Shown: positions 1 through 7,930 of the stretch, piece by piece
Position numbering within the stretch: the first letter of the stretch is position 1
How the letters are laid out: every line of letters begins with the position of its first letter
Source: Gaiellaceae bacterium
GTDB taxonomy: Bacteria; Actinomycetota; Thermoleophilia; Gaiellales; Gaiellaceae
Reading direction: 5' to 3'
DNA length: 64,000 nucleotides
NCBI GenBank assembly: GCA_021323315.1
Contig: JAJTCQ010000004.1
Coordinates: forward strand, 1 to 64,000
Notes under the pieces: model-generated
The model's database searches: none
Told to the model about the DNA's origin: nothing
The model's input: the letters and a program-made list of their open reading frames with translations, nothing else
Translations under genes and position numbers: made by a program

Positions 1-164
<164 letters not shown>

Positions 165-186
165 CTATCTACTCCTCCTGAACGAG

Positions 187-519
187 CTAAGCGGCAGCGC
201 CGGCAAGCTTCTTCTTGCCCTTGCTGCCTGTGGTTACGACCTTCGCGAGAACATCCGACTCGCGCAGGATGAGGACGTCGTCCGAGCCGACCTTGATCTC
301 CGTCCCGCCGTACTTGGAGAAGATGATCTCGTCGCCGACCTCGACGTCCATCTTGATGTACTCCCCGTCCTCGTCACGAGCGCCGGGGCCCACGGAAAGG
401 ACCTTGCCGCGCTGCGGCTTCTCCTTCGCCGTGTCGGGCAGCACGATGCCGCTGACGGTGGTCTCCTCGTCATCGAGGACCTCCACGATCAAGCGGTCAC
501 CCAGAGGCTGCAAATCCAT
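187..519 (-). CDS. groES: Co-chaperonin GroES (10 kDa)
   Basis: The 110-residue protein starts [19 protein letters not shown] and contains the mobile-loop segment [20 protein letters not shown] and the conserved GKVLSVGPG strand, all typical of GroES, the heptameric lid of GroEL. The C-terminus has a short lysine/alanine tail ([11 protein letters not shown]) beyond the usual end. The open frame extends upstream to 621, but the true start is the ATG at 517-519: an AAGGAGG ribosome-binding site lies about 8 bases before it, and the upstream extension would run across the CIRCE operator. It is first in the groES-groEL operon and under heat-shock control. Confidence 0.96.
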   Translation of the reverse strand: MDLQPLGDRLIVEVLDDEETTVSGIVLPDTAKEKPQRGKVLSVGPGARDEDGEYIKMDVEVGDEIIFSKYGGTEIKVGSDDVLILRESDVLAKVVTTGSKGKKKLAGAAA

Positions 520-556
520 TCGACAGTTCCTCCTTGATACGGAGTTTGTGACAACA

Positions 557-583
557 CTGGCACTCACACCATGAGAGTGCCAG
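557..583 (-). promoter_or_regulatory. CIRCE operator (HrcA binding site)
   Basis: A perfect 9-base inverted repeat, CTGGCACTC, nine bases, GAGTGCCAG, lies 38 bases upstream of the groES start. It matches the CIRCE consensus (TTAGCACTC-N9-GAGTGCTAA) at the core GCACTC/GAGTGC with the exact N9 spacer. CIRCE is the operator of the HrcA repressor that derepresses groE on heat shock. No hrcA gene lies in the window. Confidence 0.93.
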
Positions 584-587
584 GGCA

Positions 588-616
588 ACCATAGCATCCC
601 CACGGCTTGACGCCAA
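588..616 (-). promoter_or_regulatory. Sigma-A-like promoter of groES-groEL
   Basis: Read on the minus strand, a TTGGCG box (complement of 611-616) and a TATGGT box (complement of 588-593) are 17 bases apart, the optimal housekeeping spacing. The predicted transcription start falls inside the CIRCE element just downstream, so bound HrcA would block initiation. This is by motif only. Confidence 0.7.
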
Positions 617-681
617 GCCAAATTGAGTCGATCTCACTCAGATGTCGTTGGTCGGCCGCGAACGAGTGTTACAAAGTCTGG

Positions 682-1122
682 ATGCGCCGGGAGTTCTCTG
701 CAGGAGTGGTCCTCGTACGGCGCATGCGCGGACGCTGGTGGCTCGCAGCGGTGCGTCCACAGGGGAAGCCCGACGGAACCTGGGTACTGCCGAAGGGCCT
801 CGTTGACGCCGGGGAGAAGCCGGCCCAGACGGCCATCCGCGAGGGCTTCGAGGAGACGGGTGTCGCCGGTCGCCTCGGCGAGAAGCTCGGCGACGTCCGC
901 TACGTCTACACGTGGGACGGCGAGCGCGTCTTCAAGATCGTGAGCTTCTTCCTGGCGCACGCGCGGGACGGTCGAATCGGCGACGTCCCTGCCGGGATGG
1001 AGGTCGAGGTCGCGGAAGCACGGTGGCTGCCGCTGGCGGAGGGGCCGACGCTCCTCGCCTACAAGGGTGAGCGGGAGATGGCGGCGAAGGCGGCGGAGAC
1101 ACTGGCGGGCGACCTTCTATAG
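682..1122 (+). CDS. Nudix hydrolase
   Basis: The 146-residue protein carries a perfect Nudix box, GX5EX7REUXEEXGU, from GLVDAGE to REGFEETGV (about residues 40-62), the metal-binding helix that cleaves nucleoside diphosphates linked to another group. The arrangement with an N-terminal REFSAGVVLVRR strand resembles the small diadenosine-polyphosphate or MutT-type hydrolases, but the exact substrate cannot be read. I chose the ATG at 682 because the domain begins four residues later; an in-frame GTG/ATG-like extension to 607 adds no recognisable sequence. It is divergent from groES, and an ASCH-domain gene follows after 14 bases, probably cotranscribed. Confidence 0.85.
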   Translation: MRREFSAGVVLVRRMRGRWWLAAVRPQGKPDGTWVLPKGLVDAGEKPAQTAIREGFEETGVAGRLGEKLGDVRYVYTWDGERVFKIVSFFLAHARDGRIGDVPAGMEVEVAEARWLPLAEGPTLLAYKGEREMAAKAAETLAGDLL

Positions 1123-1136
1123 TTGCGCGGCCGCCG

Positions 1137-1487
1137 ATGCCGACCTTCGCGCTCAACTTCTACAACCCTGCCGTCGCCGAGCAGCTGCGCACCGGCCGCA
1201 AGACGGCGACGATCCGCCTCGGCGACAAGTCGACGAAGTACCGCAAGGGCATGATCGTCACCGTGCTCTGCGGCGCCCGCTACGGGCAGCGCGACCGCAT
1301 ATTCGACGCGGTCATCGACAAGGTCGAGGTGAAGGCGCTGCGCGACCTCTCGCCACGCGAGATCGAGCACGACAACCCGCAGATCCGCCGTGTCGACGAG
1401 CTCCAGTGGTTCCTCGGCCAGCTCTACAACCGCGAGATCGGCGAGGACGACGTCGTCACGCTGATCCGCTTCAGCCAGATCACCTGA
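1137..1487 (+). CDS. ASCH domain protein
   Basis: A 116-residue protein whose whole length looks like an ASCH/PUA-like beta-barrel: the opening ALNFYNPAVAEQLRTGRKT and the following TATIRLGDKS resemble the conserved K-T and R-x-G-x elements of ASCH proteins. The family is predicted to bind RNA and includes some small ribonucleases and 4-acetylcytidine amidohydrolases; nothing here decides which. The ATG lies 14 bases after the Nudix stop codon, suggesting one transcript with it. Confidence 0.7.
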   Translation: MPTFALNFYNPAVAEQLRTGRKTATIRLGDKSTKYRKGMIVTVLCGARYGQRDRIFDAVIDKVEVKALRDLSPREIEHDNPQIRRVDELQWFLGQLYNREIGEDDVVTLIRFSQIT

Positions 1488-1650
1488 GCGGAAGAGCGGA
1501 ATTCGCGAGTGCTTCCGTTCGCGCGACACTCGCAGTTCCTCTGGAAGCAGGCGTGGCTCGACAACGACCCTCCGAGCGCGCCGACGAAGACCTCTCGGAA
1601 GAAACGTCCGCCCCCGCGCACACGATCCACGAGCAGCTCGCGCGCCCGGG

Positions 1651-1932
1651 CTAGCGGCCGGGGCGGCGGATCGTCGTCCCGAACAGCTCGGCAGGGCGAA
1701 CGGGAGCACCGCATTCCTCGCACTCGACCGCGAAGGCAGACGCGATCGGCGCCGAGCAGCTCGGGCAGCGATGCCGGAGCTCGCCTCCGCACTGCGGACA
1801 GGCGCGCGGAAGCTCGTCCTCGTCGTCGAGGAAGTAGCGGAGCGTGTGACCACACGTGAGGCAGAAGGCGACCCAGTCGCCGAGGGTCTTCCGGCGCTCC
1901 TCCTGGATCCAGTTCCGCTTCGGCTTGGCCAC
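1651..1932 (-). CDS. Small zinc-ribbon protein
   Basis: A 93-residue protein with four CxxC knuckles (CLTC, CPQC, CPSC, CEEC), enough for two zinc ribbons, preceded by a basic stretch (AKPKRNWIQEERRKT) and followed by a basic tail. Such proteins are usually zinc-binding nucleic-acid or protein adaptors, but no function can be assigned. Start is the GTG at 1930-1932. No clear Shine-Dalgarno is seen; instead a TACAGT hexamer lies eight bases upstream (complement of 1941-1946), consistent with a leaderless transcript. It diverges from the E1 alpha gene and converges with the ASCH gene across 163 bases in which I see nothing convincing. Confidence 0.75.
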   Translation of the reverse strand: MAKPKRNWIQEERRKTLGDWVAFCLTCGHTLRYFLDDEDELPRACPQCGGELRHRCPSCSAPIASAFAVECEECGAPVRPAELFGTTIRRPGR

Positions 1933-1940
1933 CGGCGACC

Positions 1941-1946
1941 ACTGTA
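1941..1946 (-). promoter_or_regulatory. -10-like box for the zinc-ribbon gene
   Basis: TACAGT on the minus strand ends eight bases before the GTG start at 1932. It fits the TANNNT pattern repeated before several genes in this window. No -35 box is recognisable. Confidence 0.4.
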
Positions 1947-1983
1947 AAGTGGCGGCGACCCAGCGGACGACGGGAGACGCTGC

Positions 1984-3027
1984 ATGGCAGTACGTGAAGC
2001 CGAGCCCGTGGGCTCGCTCCAGGAGGTGAAAGAGGCAGGGCTGGACCGCGAGGACCTCCTCGGGATCTACCGCAGCATGCTGATCACGCGCGGGATCGAG
2101 GAGCGAGGCCACATCCTGTACAAGCAAGGGAAGATCCCCGGGTCGTTCTACACCGGGCGGGGCAACGAGGCCGCAGCCGTCGGCGTCGGCACGGCAATGG
2201 GCCCGAACGACGTCGGCACGCCGCTCCACCGCGACATGGGCGTGCACGTGACGCGTGGCGTCGAGCCGTGGCGCGTGTTCGCGCAGTACATGGGTCGCGA
2301 AGGCGGTCCGACGCGCGGCCGTGACGGCAACGTGCACATGGCCGTCGCCGAGCTCGGCCTGCACACGATGGTCTCGCATCTGCCGGCGATGCTCCCCGTG
2401 GCGAGCGGGATGGCGCTCGCGTTCAAGATCCGCGGCGACCGTCGCGTCGCGGTCGGCTGGTTCGGCGAGGGCGCGGCGGCACGCGGCGACGCGCACGAGG
2501 CGATGAACTTCGCCGGCGTCCGGCAGCTGCCCATGGTGTTCGTCTGCGACAACAACCAGTGGGCGTACTCGACGCCCACGTATCTCTCGTATCCGGTCGA
2601 GCACATCGCGGACCGCGCGGCTGCGTACGGTTTCGAGGGAGTGGTCGTCGACGGGACGGACGTGCTCGCCGTGTACCGCGAGGCGAAGCGGGCGATCGAG
2701 AAGGCGCGCGAGGGCGGCGGCCCGACCCTCGTCGAGTGCCTGACGCTGCGGATGGAGGGCCATGCGGTGCATGACGACGCCTTCTACGTCCCCAAGGAGA
2801 TGTTCGAGCAATGGGCGGCGTACGACCCGATCGAGCGCTACCGCACCTGGCTGCAGAACCATGCGGAGCTGTCGGACGACGAGGAGAACGAGATCACCGC
2901 GACGGTCAAGCGCCTGCTGAACGACGCGCTCGACCGTGCCGACGCGTCGCCGCTGCCGGATCCGGCCACCCTGGAGGGCGGCGTGTTCGCCTCGCAGGAA
3001 GATCTCGACACCCCCCACCACAAGTAG
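1984..3027 (+). CDS. 2-oxoacid dehydrogenase E1 component, alpha subunit (pyruvate or branched-chain type)
   Basis: A 347-residue thiamine-diphosphate-dependent decarboxylase subunit. It has the family phosphate/ThDP motif region with GEGAAARGDAHEAMNFA followed by LPMVFVCDNNQWAYSTP; family members usually have GDG-x-NN, so GEG replaces GDG here. The conserved HRDMG and GRDGNVHMA segments are present too. Together with E1 beta it decarboxylates a 2-oxoacid and transfers the acyl group to the lipoyl arm of E2 in the cytosolic complex. The ATG at 1984 has a GGGAG Shine-Dalgarno about seven bases upstream. It heads an operon with E1 beta two bases downstream and E2 after that. Pyruvate and branched-chain dehydrogenases cannot be separated by sequence alone. 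Confidence 0.92.
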   Translation: MAVREAEPVGSLQEVKEAGLDREDLLGIYRSMLITRGIEERGHILYKQGKIPGSFYTGRGNEAAAVGVGTAMGPNDVGTPLHRDMGVHVTRGVEPWRVFAQYMGREGGPTRGRDGNVHMAVAELGLHTMVSHLPAMLPVASGMALAFKIRGDRRVAVGWFGEGAAARGDAHEAMNFAGVRQLPMVFVCDNNQWAYSTPTYLSYPVEHIADRAAAYGFEGVVVDGTDVLAVYREAKRAIEKAREGGGPTLVECLTLRMEGHAVHDDAFYVPKEMFEQWAAYDPIERYRTWLQNHAELSDDEENEITATVKRLLNDALDRADASPLPDPATLEGGVFASQEDLDTPHHK

Positions 3028-3029
3028 CC

Positions 3030-4004
3030 ATGGCCGAGATGACCTACATCCAGGCGATCTCGGACGCGCTGCGTCTCGAGATGCGGCGCGACCAGCGTGT
3101 CTTCATCCTCGGAGAGGACGTCGGCGTGTACGGCGGAGCCTTCAAGGTCTCGCTCGGGTTCCAGGAGGAGTTCGGGCCCTGGCGCGTCATCGACACGCCC
3201 CTCTCCGAGACGGCGATCGTCGGCGGTGCGACCGGTGCGGCGCTCATGGGACTGCGGCCCGTGGCGGAGATGCAGTTCGCGGACTTCATCTCGTGCGCGT
3301 GGGATCACCTCGTCACCGTCGCCGCGAAGCAGTTCTTCCGCACGCGAACGCCGATTCCGATCGTCGTCCGGCTCCCGTCCGGCGGCGGCTTCTCGGGCGG
3401 GCCGTTCCACTCCCAGAACCCGGAGAGCTCCTTCGCGCACATCCCCGGCCTCAAGGTCGTCTGTCCGGCCACGCCGCAGGATGCGAAGGGCCTGCTGGCG
3501 AGCGCGATCGAGGATCCGAATCCCGTCCTCTACTTCGAGCACAAGCACCTCTATCGCCGGATCAAGGGTGAGGTTCCCGAAGAGCGCTACACGGTGCCGT
3601 TCGGCTCGGCAAACGTGCATCGGGAAGGCGACGATGCGACCGTCGTCACCTGGGGCGCCATGGTCCACACGGCGACCGAGGCGGCGGAGGAGCTCGCGAA
3701 GGAAGGCGTCGAAGTCGAGGTGCTCGACATGCGCACGCTCGTCCCCTGGGACAAGGCGCGCGTCCTCGAGGGCGTCCGGCGCTGCTCGAAGGTCCTCGTT
3801 CTGCACGAGGACACGCGGACCGGCGGCTTCGGGGCCGAGATCGCGGCGACGATCGCCGAGGAGGCGTTCGAGGACCTGGACGCCCCGGTGATGCGGCTCG
3901 CGGCGCCCGACACGCCCGTCCCGTTTTCGCCGCCGCTCGAGAAGGCATACATCCCGCAGGTCGAGGACGTCGTGACGGCTCTACGCGAACTGGCCGCCTA
4001 TTAG
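3030..4004 (+). CDS. 2-oxoacid dehydrogenase E1 component, beta subunit
   Basis: A 324-residue transketolase-like beta subunit. Typical landmarks are FILGEDVGVYGGAFKVS near the N-terminus, RVIDTPLSETAIVGGATGAA, the ADFISCAWDHL helix, and the HSQNPESSFAHIPGLKVV loop lining the active site, with a C-terminal domain opening VLDMRTLVPWD. It forms the alpha2beta2 E1 with the gene just upstream. Start ATG at 3030 lies two bases past the E1 alpha stop, so translation is probably coupled. No E3 (dihydrolipoamide dehydrogenase) gene is in the window; it must be supplied from elsewhere. Confidence 0.94.
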   Translation: MAEMTYIQAISDALRLEMRRDQRVFILGEDVGVYGGAFKVSLGFQEEFGPWRVIDTPLSETAIVGGATGAALMGLRPVAEMQFADFISCAWDHLVTVAAKQFFRTRTPIPIVVRLPSGGGFSGGPFHSQNPESSFAHIPGLKVVCPATPQDAKGLLASAIEDPNPVLYFEHKHLYRRIKGEVPEERYTVPFGSANVHREGDDATVVTWGAMVHTATEAAEELAKEGVEVEVLDMRTLVPWDKARVLEGVRRCSKVLVLHEDTRTGGFGAEIAATIAEEAFEDLDAPVMRLAAPDTPVPFSPPLEKAYIPQVEDVVTALRELAAY

Positions 4005-4017
4005 GCGAGGAGGAACG

Positions 4018-5505
4018 GTGTCGACAGGAACCCAGACCGAGGTCGTGATGCCCCAGATGGGCGTCTCCGTCTCCGAGGGAACGATCACGAAATGGCTCCG
4101 CCAGGTTGGCGACTCCATCGGCCGGGACGAGCCGCTGCTCGAGATCTCCACGGACAAGGTCGACACCGAGGTGCCGAGCCCGGCCGAAGGCGTCGTGACG
4201 CAGATCCTCGTCCAGGAAGGGGAAACGGTCGAGGTCGGAACCGTCCTCGCCACGATCGCGCCGCCGGGCGCGGAGGTCCCACCACCTGCTCCCGCCGAGC
4301 CAGCCGCGCCCCCGGCTCCCACGCCCGAGCCGCAGCAAGCGCCGTCGCCGGAGCCCGAGCCGGCACCCGTCGCCGCCGCTCCCGCGCCCGAGCCGGCGGC
4401 TCCGCAGGTCGCGGCGGCCGCGGCGGGCAACGGCAAGACCTTCGTCTCGCCCGTCGTCGCTCGCATCGCCGCCGAGCACGGCATCGATGCGACGGCCGTC
4501 CCCGGGACCGGGACCGGCGGCCGGGTGACGAAGAAGGACATCCTCTCGTTCATCGAGTCCGGAGCAACCGCGGCTCCGGCGCCCGCTCGGGCTGCCGCCC
4601 CGGCAGTCGAGCCCGCGCCGCCTCCGGAGCCGGTCGCCCAACCCGAGCCCGCAGCGACAGCGGCCGAGCCCGTGCCAGCAGAGCCCGTGGCAGCAACACC
4701 CGCGCCGGTTGCCGAGCCGGCGCGCGCAGCCGCACCTCCTCCTCCCCCGGCTCCGGCGCCTGCCCCCGCGGCGGCCCCCGCGGCCGAGCTCGTCGCCGGC
4801 GAGGCGCTCGAGCCGATGACCGCGATGCGCCGGGGCGTGATGGAGCACATGCGCCGCTCGGTGGACACGGCGGCCCACGTCACGAGCGCGATCGAGGTGG
4901 ACCTGGCGCGCGTCGTCGCACTCCGGCAGAAGCTGAAGCCCGAGCTCGCTGCGCAGACGGTCAATCTCACCTACCTCGCGTTCATCGCGCGAGCGAGCGT
5001 CGACACGCTTCTCGACTACCCGTGGGTGAACGGAGAGGTGCGTGGCCAGAGCATCGTCACGCGGCCGTTCGTCAACCTCGGCATCGCGGTCGCCCTCGAG
5101 GAGGGGAAAGGCCTCATCGTGCCGGTCATCCGGAATGCGCAGGATCTCAACCTCACGGGCACAGCTCGCGCCATCCAGGACCTCGCGGAGCGCGCGCGTA
5201 CCAAGAAGCTCCTGCCCGACGACGTGCAGGGCGGCACGTTCACGATCACGAACCCCGGGAGCTTCGGCACGTTCCACGGGACGCCGATCATCAACCAGCC
5301 GCAGTCGGCGATCCTCGGCACCTACGCACTCGTGAAGCGGCCTTGGGTCGTGCAGGACGAGCTCGGGAGCGACGTCATCGCGATCCGGCCGATCATGAAC
5401 CTCACGCTCACCTACGACCACCGGCTCGTGGACGGCGCGTACGCGGGCATGTACCTGCGCGACCTCCGCGACAAGCTCGAGAGCTGGGACGAGGCGGCGT
5501 ATTGA
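4018..5505 (+). CDS. 2-oxoacid dehydrogenase E2 component (dihydrolipoyl acyltransferase)
   Basis: A 495-residue E2 with domains in the usual order: one N-terminal lipoyl domain (residues about 8-80) with the lipoylated lysine in EISTDKVDTEV (Lys47), a long Pro/Ala/Glu linker, a peripheral subunit-binding domain (FVSPVVARIAAEHGIDATAV to VTKKDIL, about 141-180), a second Pro/Ala linker of about 75 residues, and the catalytic chloramphenicol-acetyltransferase-like domain with the active site YDHRLVDGA near the end. GTG start at 4018 follows a GAGGAGGAA ribosome-binding site. The low-complexity linkers open long spurious frames on both strands. lipB and lipA, which install the lipoyl group, lie 0.8 and 2.4 kb downstream. 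Confidence 0.95.
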   Translation: MSTGTQTEVVMPQMGVSVSEGTITKWLRQVGDSIGRDEPLLEISTDKVDTEVPSPAEGVVTQILVQEGETVEVGTVLATIAPPGAEVPPPAPAEPAAPPAPTPEPQQAPSPEPEPAPVAAAPAPEPAAPQVAAAAAGNGKTFVSPVVARIAAEHGIDATAVPGTGTGGRVTKKDILSFIESGATAAPAPARAAAPAVEPAPPPEPVAQPEPAATAAEPVPAEPVAATPAPVAEPARAAAPPPPPAPAPAPAAAPAAELVAGEALEPMTAMRRGVMEHMRRSVDTAAHVTSAIEVDLARVVALRQKLKPELAAQTVNLTYLAFIARASVDTLLDYPWVNGEVRGQSIVTRPFVNLGIAVALEEGKGLIVPVIRNAQDLNLTGTARAIQDLAERARTKKLLPDDVQGGTFTITNPGSFGTFHGTPIINQPQSAILGTYALVKRPWVVQDELGSDVIAIRPIMNLTLTYDHRLVDGAYAGMYLRDLRDKLESWDEAAY

Positions 5506-5912
5506 CGGAGTCGCTCCGCGGCAGCTGCCTCTGCGGGGGTGTGCGGTTCGAGGTCGCCGAGCCGTTCTCGTACACGACGCACTGCCACTGCGAGTTCTGC
5601 AAGCGAATCTCCGGCGGGTACGGAACCGTCAGCGGGAGGGTTCCGACGAGCGCGATCCGCCTCCTGCAGGGTGAGGAGCTGCTGCGCTCGTACACGCCGC
5701 AGGGTGGATCGGCGAAGACGTTCTGCTCCACGTGCGGCTCCAACCTGTTCGGCGGAGGCTGGCCGGAGTCCGAGAGCTCGAGCGTCCGTCTGGCCGCGTT
5801 CGGGCTCGAGTTCGACCGCAAGCCCGAGGCGCATACTTTCGTCCGCTCCGTCGCGGCGTGGGAGATCCTGCCCGACGACGGCCTTCCGCGGTACGAGATC
5901 CGCGCAACCTGA
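5502..5912 (+). CDS. GFA / CENP-V-type zinc protein
   Basis: A 136-residue protein of the glutathione-dependent formaldehyde-activating (Gfa/CENP-V) fold: zinc-binding CLCGGV, HCHCEFC and FCSTCGSNLF clusters are all present in order. Family members are mostly uncharacterised; the name does not establish formaldehyde or glutathione chemistry. The only start that keeps the first CLCGG motif is the TTG at 5502, which overlaps the E2 stop codon in a TTGA arrangement, pointing to translational coupling with the dehydrogenase operon. Confidence 0.78.
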   Translation: MTESLRGSCLCGGVRFEVAEPFSYTTHCHCEFCKRISGGYGTVSGRVPTSAIRLLQGEELLRSYTPQGGSAKTFCSTCGSNLFGGGWPESESSSVRLAAFGLEFDRKPEAHTFVRSVAAWEILPDDGLPRYEIRAT

Positions 5913-5914
5913 GC

Positions 5915-6331
5915 ATGCCGCAGCGGATCACTCCCTTCATCGGATACGAGGACGCGGCGAAGGCGATCGGGTGGCTCGAGCGCGCGTTCGGGTTCGTCGA
6001 GGACCGCTCGGCGCGCCACGAGCAGGACGGGGTGATCGGCCACGCCGAGCTCGAGCTCGACGGCGCGAGGATCTACCTGTCGACGCCGAGCGATTACGTG
6101 AATCCCCGCCGGATGCGCGAGGAGTCGGAGCTCGCACGACGTGCCTATGACAATCCGTGGGTGATCGACGGGCTCTTCGTCCAGGTCGACGACGTCGATG
6201 CGCACCACGCACGTGCGCGTGACGCCGGGGCGACGATCCTGCGCGAGCCCGAGGAGCCGGGCATCGGCCAGCGCATCTACTCGGCCGAAGACCTCGAAGG
6301 CCATCGCTGGATGTTCGGGCAGCCCGTCTGA
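5915..6331 (+). CDS. VOC (glyoxalase/bleomycin-resistance fold) protein
   Basis: A 138-residue protein starting MPQRITPFIGYEDAAKAI with FGF and HAELELDGARIYL strands, then a second beta-alpha-beta-beta-beta unit ending IYSAEDLEGHRWMFGQPV, the YxxxDPEGHxWxF-like close found in PhnB/YdcH-type VOC proteins. Substrate unknown. The ATG at 5915 comes two bases after the GFA stop, and the gene's own TGA overlaps the lipB ATG, so it is inside the operon. Confidence 0.8.
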   Translation: MPQRITPFIGYEDAAKAIGWLERAFGFVEDRSARHEQDGVIGHAELELDGARIYLSTPSDYVNPRRMREESELARRAYDNPWVIDGLFVQVDDVDAHHARARDAGATILREPEEPGIGQRIYSAEDLEGHRWMFGQPV

Positions 6332-7053
6332 TGCGCGCCGGCTACCTGATGAACCTCGGCTTCGTGCCGTACGGCGAGGCGTTCGAGCTCCAGCGGTCTG
6401 TCGCAGGTGCCGTTTCGCAAGGGGCGGTTCCCGAGACGGTGATCCTCCTCGAGCACCCGCCGGTCGTGACCATCGGCCGCCGGACGGACACGGGCGTCGA
6501 ACTACACATCCCGGAGGACGCCGAGGTCGAGATCGCCGAGACCGACCGCGGCGGCAAGTCGACGTTTCACGGGCCCGGGCAGCTCGTCTGCTACCCGATC
6601 CTCGACCTGAGGAAGCACGGAAAGGACGTGAAGCGCTACGTGCGCGACCTCGAGGAGGCACTCGTCCGCACGCTCGCGGCGTTCGGGCTCGAGGGCATGC
6701 GGTACGACGGCCTGACCGGCGTCTGGATGCAATCCGCGGGAAAACAGGGGCCGAGAAAGATCGCCTCGATCGGTGTGCACGTCTCGCGCTGGGTGACGAC
6801 GCACGGGTACGCGCTCAACGTCGACCTCGACCCGGCACCGTTCACGGAGTGGATCACGGCGTGCGGGCTCGAGGACGCGCAGTTCACGACGATGGCACGC
6901 GAGCTCGAGCGGCCCCTGACGGTGGAGGACGTGCGGCCAGCGGCGATCGTGGCGATCGCGGACGTTTTCGACCTACAGCTCGACGAGATTCCAGCCGACG
7001 ACGGAGCGGGTCTCTGGCCGCAGTCGATCCACGCATCGCTCGCCGCTCGGTGA
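6331..7053 (+). CDS. lipB: Octanoyl-[acyl-carrier-protein]:protein octanoyltransferase LipB
   Basis: A 240-residue cysteine/lysine-dyad acyltransferase that moves octanoate from ACP to the lipoyl-domain lysine. The family block reads RGGKSTFHGPGQLVCYP (usually RGGxVTYHGPGQLVGYP), followed by KIASIGVHVSRWVTTHGYAL with the catalytic lysine at its start, and ITACGLED with the catalytic cysteine. Start ATG at 6331 overlaps the previous stop. With LipA, encoded 0.9 kb further on, it completes lipoylation of the E2 encoded upstream. Confidence 0.95.
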   Translation: MRAGYLMNLGFVPYGEAFELQRSVAGAVSQGAVPETVILLEHPPVVTIGRRTDTGVELHIPEDAEVEIAETDRGGKSTFHGPGQLVCYPILDLRKHGKDVKRYVRDLEEALVRTLAAFGLEGMRYDGLTGVWMQSAGKQGPRKIASIGVHVSRWVTTHGYALNVDLDPAPFTEWITACGLEDAQFTTMARELERPLTVEDVRPAAIVAIADVFDLQLDEIPADDGAGLWPQSIHASLAAR

Positions 7054-7379
7054 CGGTCGACATCCGCCCCGCTCCGCGCCCCGGTTGGGACCCGCTTCCC
7101 TTCGACGGCTGCGTCGGTGTGGTCGGCCGCGTCCTCGTCCGCGAGGACACCTACTTCGTCGCCGAGCTGCGGTTCTCCGAGAACGCGACGATCCACGAGC
7201 ACCCGGGAGACAACGACACGGTCGTCGTGTGCCTCGAAGGGCGCGGCTTCACGTCGGTTGCGGGAGAGACCGCAGCGCTCGAGGAAGGCCAGCAGGCTCG
7301 CTGGCCGAAGGATGTGCCCCACCGACTGTGGACGGAGGGCTCGACCATGCGGACCCTCATGGTCGAGCACTTCGCCTGA
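7050..7379 (+). CDS. Small single-domain cupin protein
   Basis: A 109-residue cupin: EHPGDNDTVVVCLEGRGF corresponds to cupin motif 1, with H and E metal-ligand positions partly kept, and DVPHRLWTEG to motif 2 with its histidine. No substrate is evident. The GTG start at 7050 overlaps the lipB TGA by four bases. It is the last gene of the plus-strand run and converges with another cupin gene one base away. Confidence 0.72.
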   Translation: MTVDIRPAPRPGWDPLPFDGCVGVVGRVLVREDTYFVAELRFSENATIHEHPGDNDTVVVCLEGRGFTSVAGETAALEEGQQARWPKDVPHRLWTEGSTMRTLMVEHFA

Positions 7380-7380
7380 C

Positions 7381-7911
7381 TCAGCCGGGGAACACGTCGT
7401 GGCCCGAGACCGGCGTGTCTTCGGAGAAGCGGGAATACGCGATGCGCGGCTCGCACGTCTCCTCATCGACCCCCGCGCCGTGCTTCGACGCCGTCTCGTT
7501 CACGGGATAGACGATGCCTCTGCCCTTCCGCCGGGCGCCGACTCCGAGGACGACGCACGGACCGTCGCCGGCGCCCACGAAGATGTGCTCCGTCCAGGGC
7601 GGGCAGTGCACGAGGTCCCAGGCCTTCAGCAGCCGTTCCTGGCCTTCGACGATCAGCAGACACTCGCCCGAGAGCACGAGGAAGTCCTCCTGCGCGTCCT
7701 CTCCGTGATACATGCCGTTCGACTTTCCGGGGCTCAGGATGCCGATCCCGATCCCGACCTCGTCGAAGCGGACCTCGTCGCTTTCGAACTGCGCGTAGGT
7801 GTCGAGCTCGCTGTCGAACCAGCGCGCGTCGCGCACGTTCAGGACGAACCAGCCTTCGCCGACCGGACGTAGGCCGTGTCCATCGTGCTCGAGCGCGGCC
7901 TCCGGAACCAC
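7381..7911 (-). CDS. Cupin-domain protein
   Basis: A 176-residue protein with a clear cupin core: SNGMYHGEDAQEDFLVLSGE (motif 1 region with YHxE...E), LLIVEGQERLLKAWDLVHCP, then WTEHIFVGAGDGPCVV (motif 2 with its histidine). The N-terminal half includes a conserved-looking GEGWFVLNVRDARWFDSE segment, where similar proteins of actinobacteria begin. Function unknown. The GTG start at 7909-7911 is taken because the frame is closed just upstream. It diverges from lipA with only 19 bases between them. Confidence 0.75.
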   Translation of the reverse strand: MVPEAALEHDGHGLRPVGEGWFVLNVRDARWFDSELDTYAQFESDEVRFDEVGIGIGILSPGKSNGMYHGEDAQEDFLVLSGECLLIVEGQERLLKAWDLVHCPPWTEHIFVGAGDGPCVVLGVGARRKGRGIVYPVNETASKHGAGVDEETCEPRIAYSRFSEDTPVSGHDVFPG

Positions 7912-7917
7912 CGTCCG

Positions 7918-7923
7918 TAGACT
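7918..7923 (+). promoter_or_regulatory. -10-like box for lipA (leaderless start)
   Basis: TAGACT ends seven bases before the lipA ATG at 7931, so transcription would begin at or next to the start codon. No Shine-Dalgarno precedes lipA. The identical hexamer precedes fumC and the yhaM-like gene. Confidence 0.5.
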
Positions 7924-7930
7924 AGTCGCG

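Noticed and set aside
1488-1650. Hairpin terminator between the ASCH and zinc-ribbon genes
   Set aside because: CGGAAG and CTTCCG can pair (1489-1517), but the stem is only six bases with a long loop.
4270-4800. Apparent repeat region in E2
   Set aside because: It is the two Pro/Ala/Glu-rich interdomain linkers typical of E2, not a DNA repeat element.
3646-5421. Long antisense open frame across E1 beta and E2
   Set aside because: Low-complexity Arg/Gly repeats from the complement of the E2 Pro/Ala linkers; no start signal or homology.
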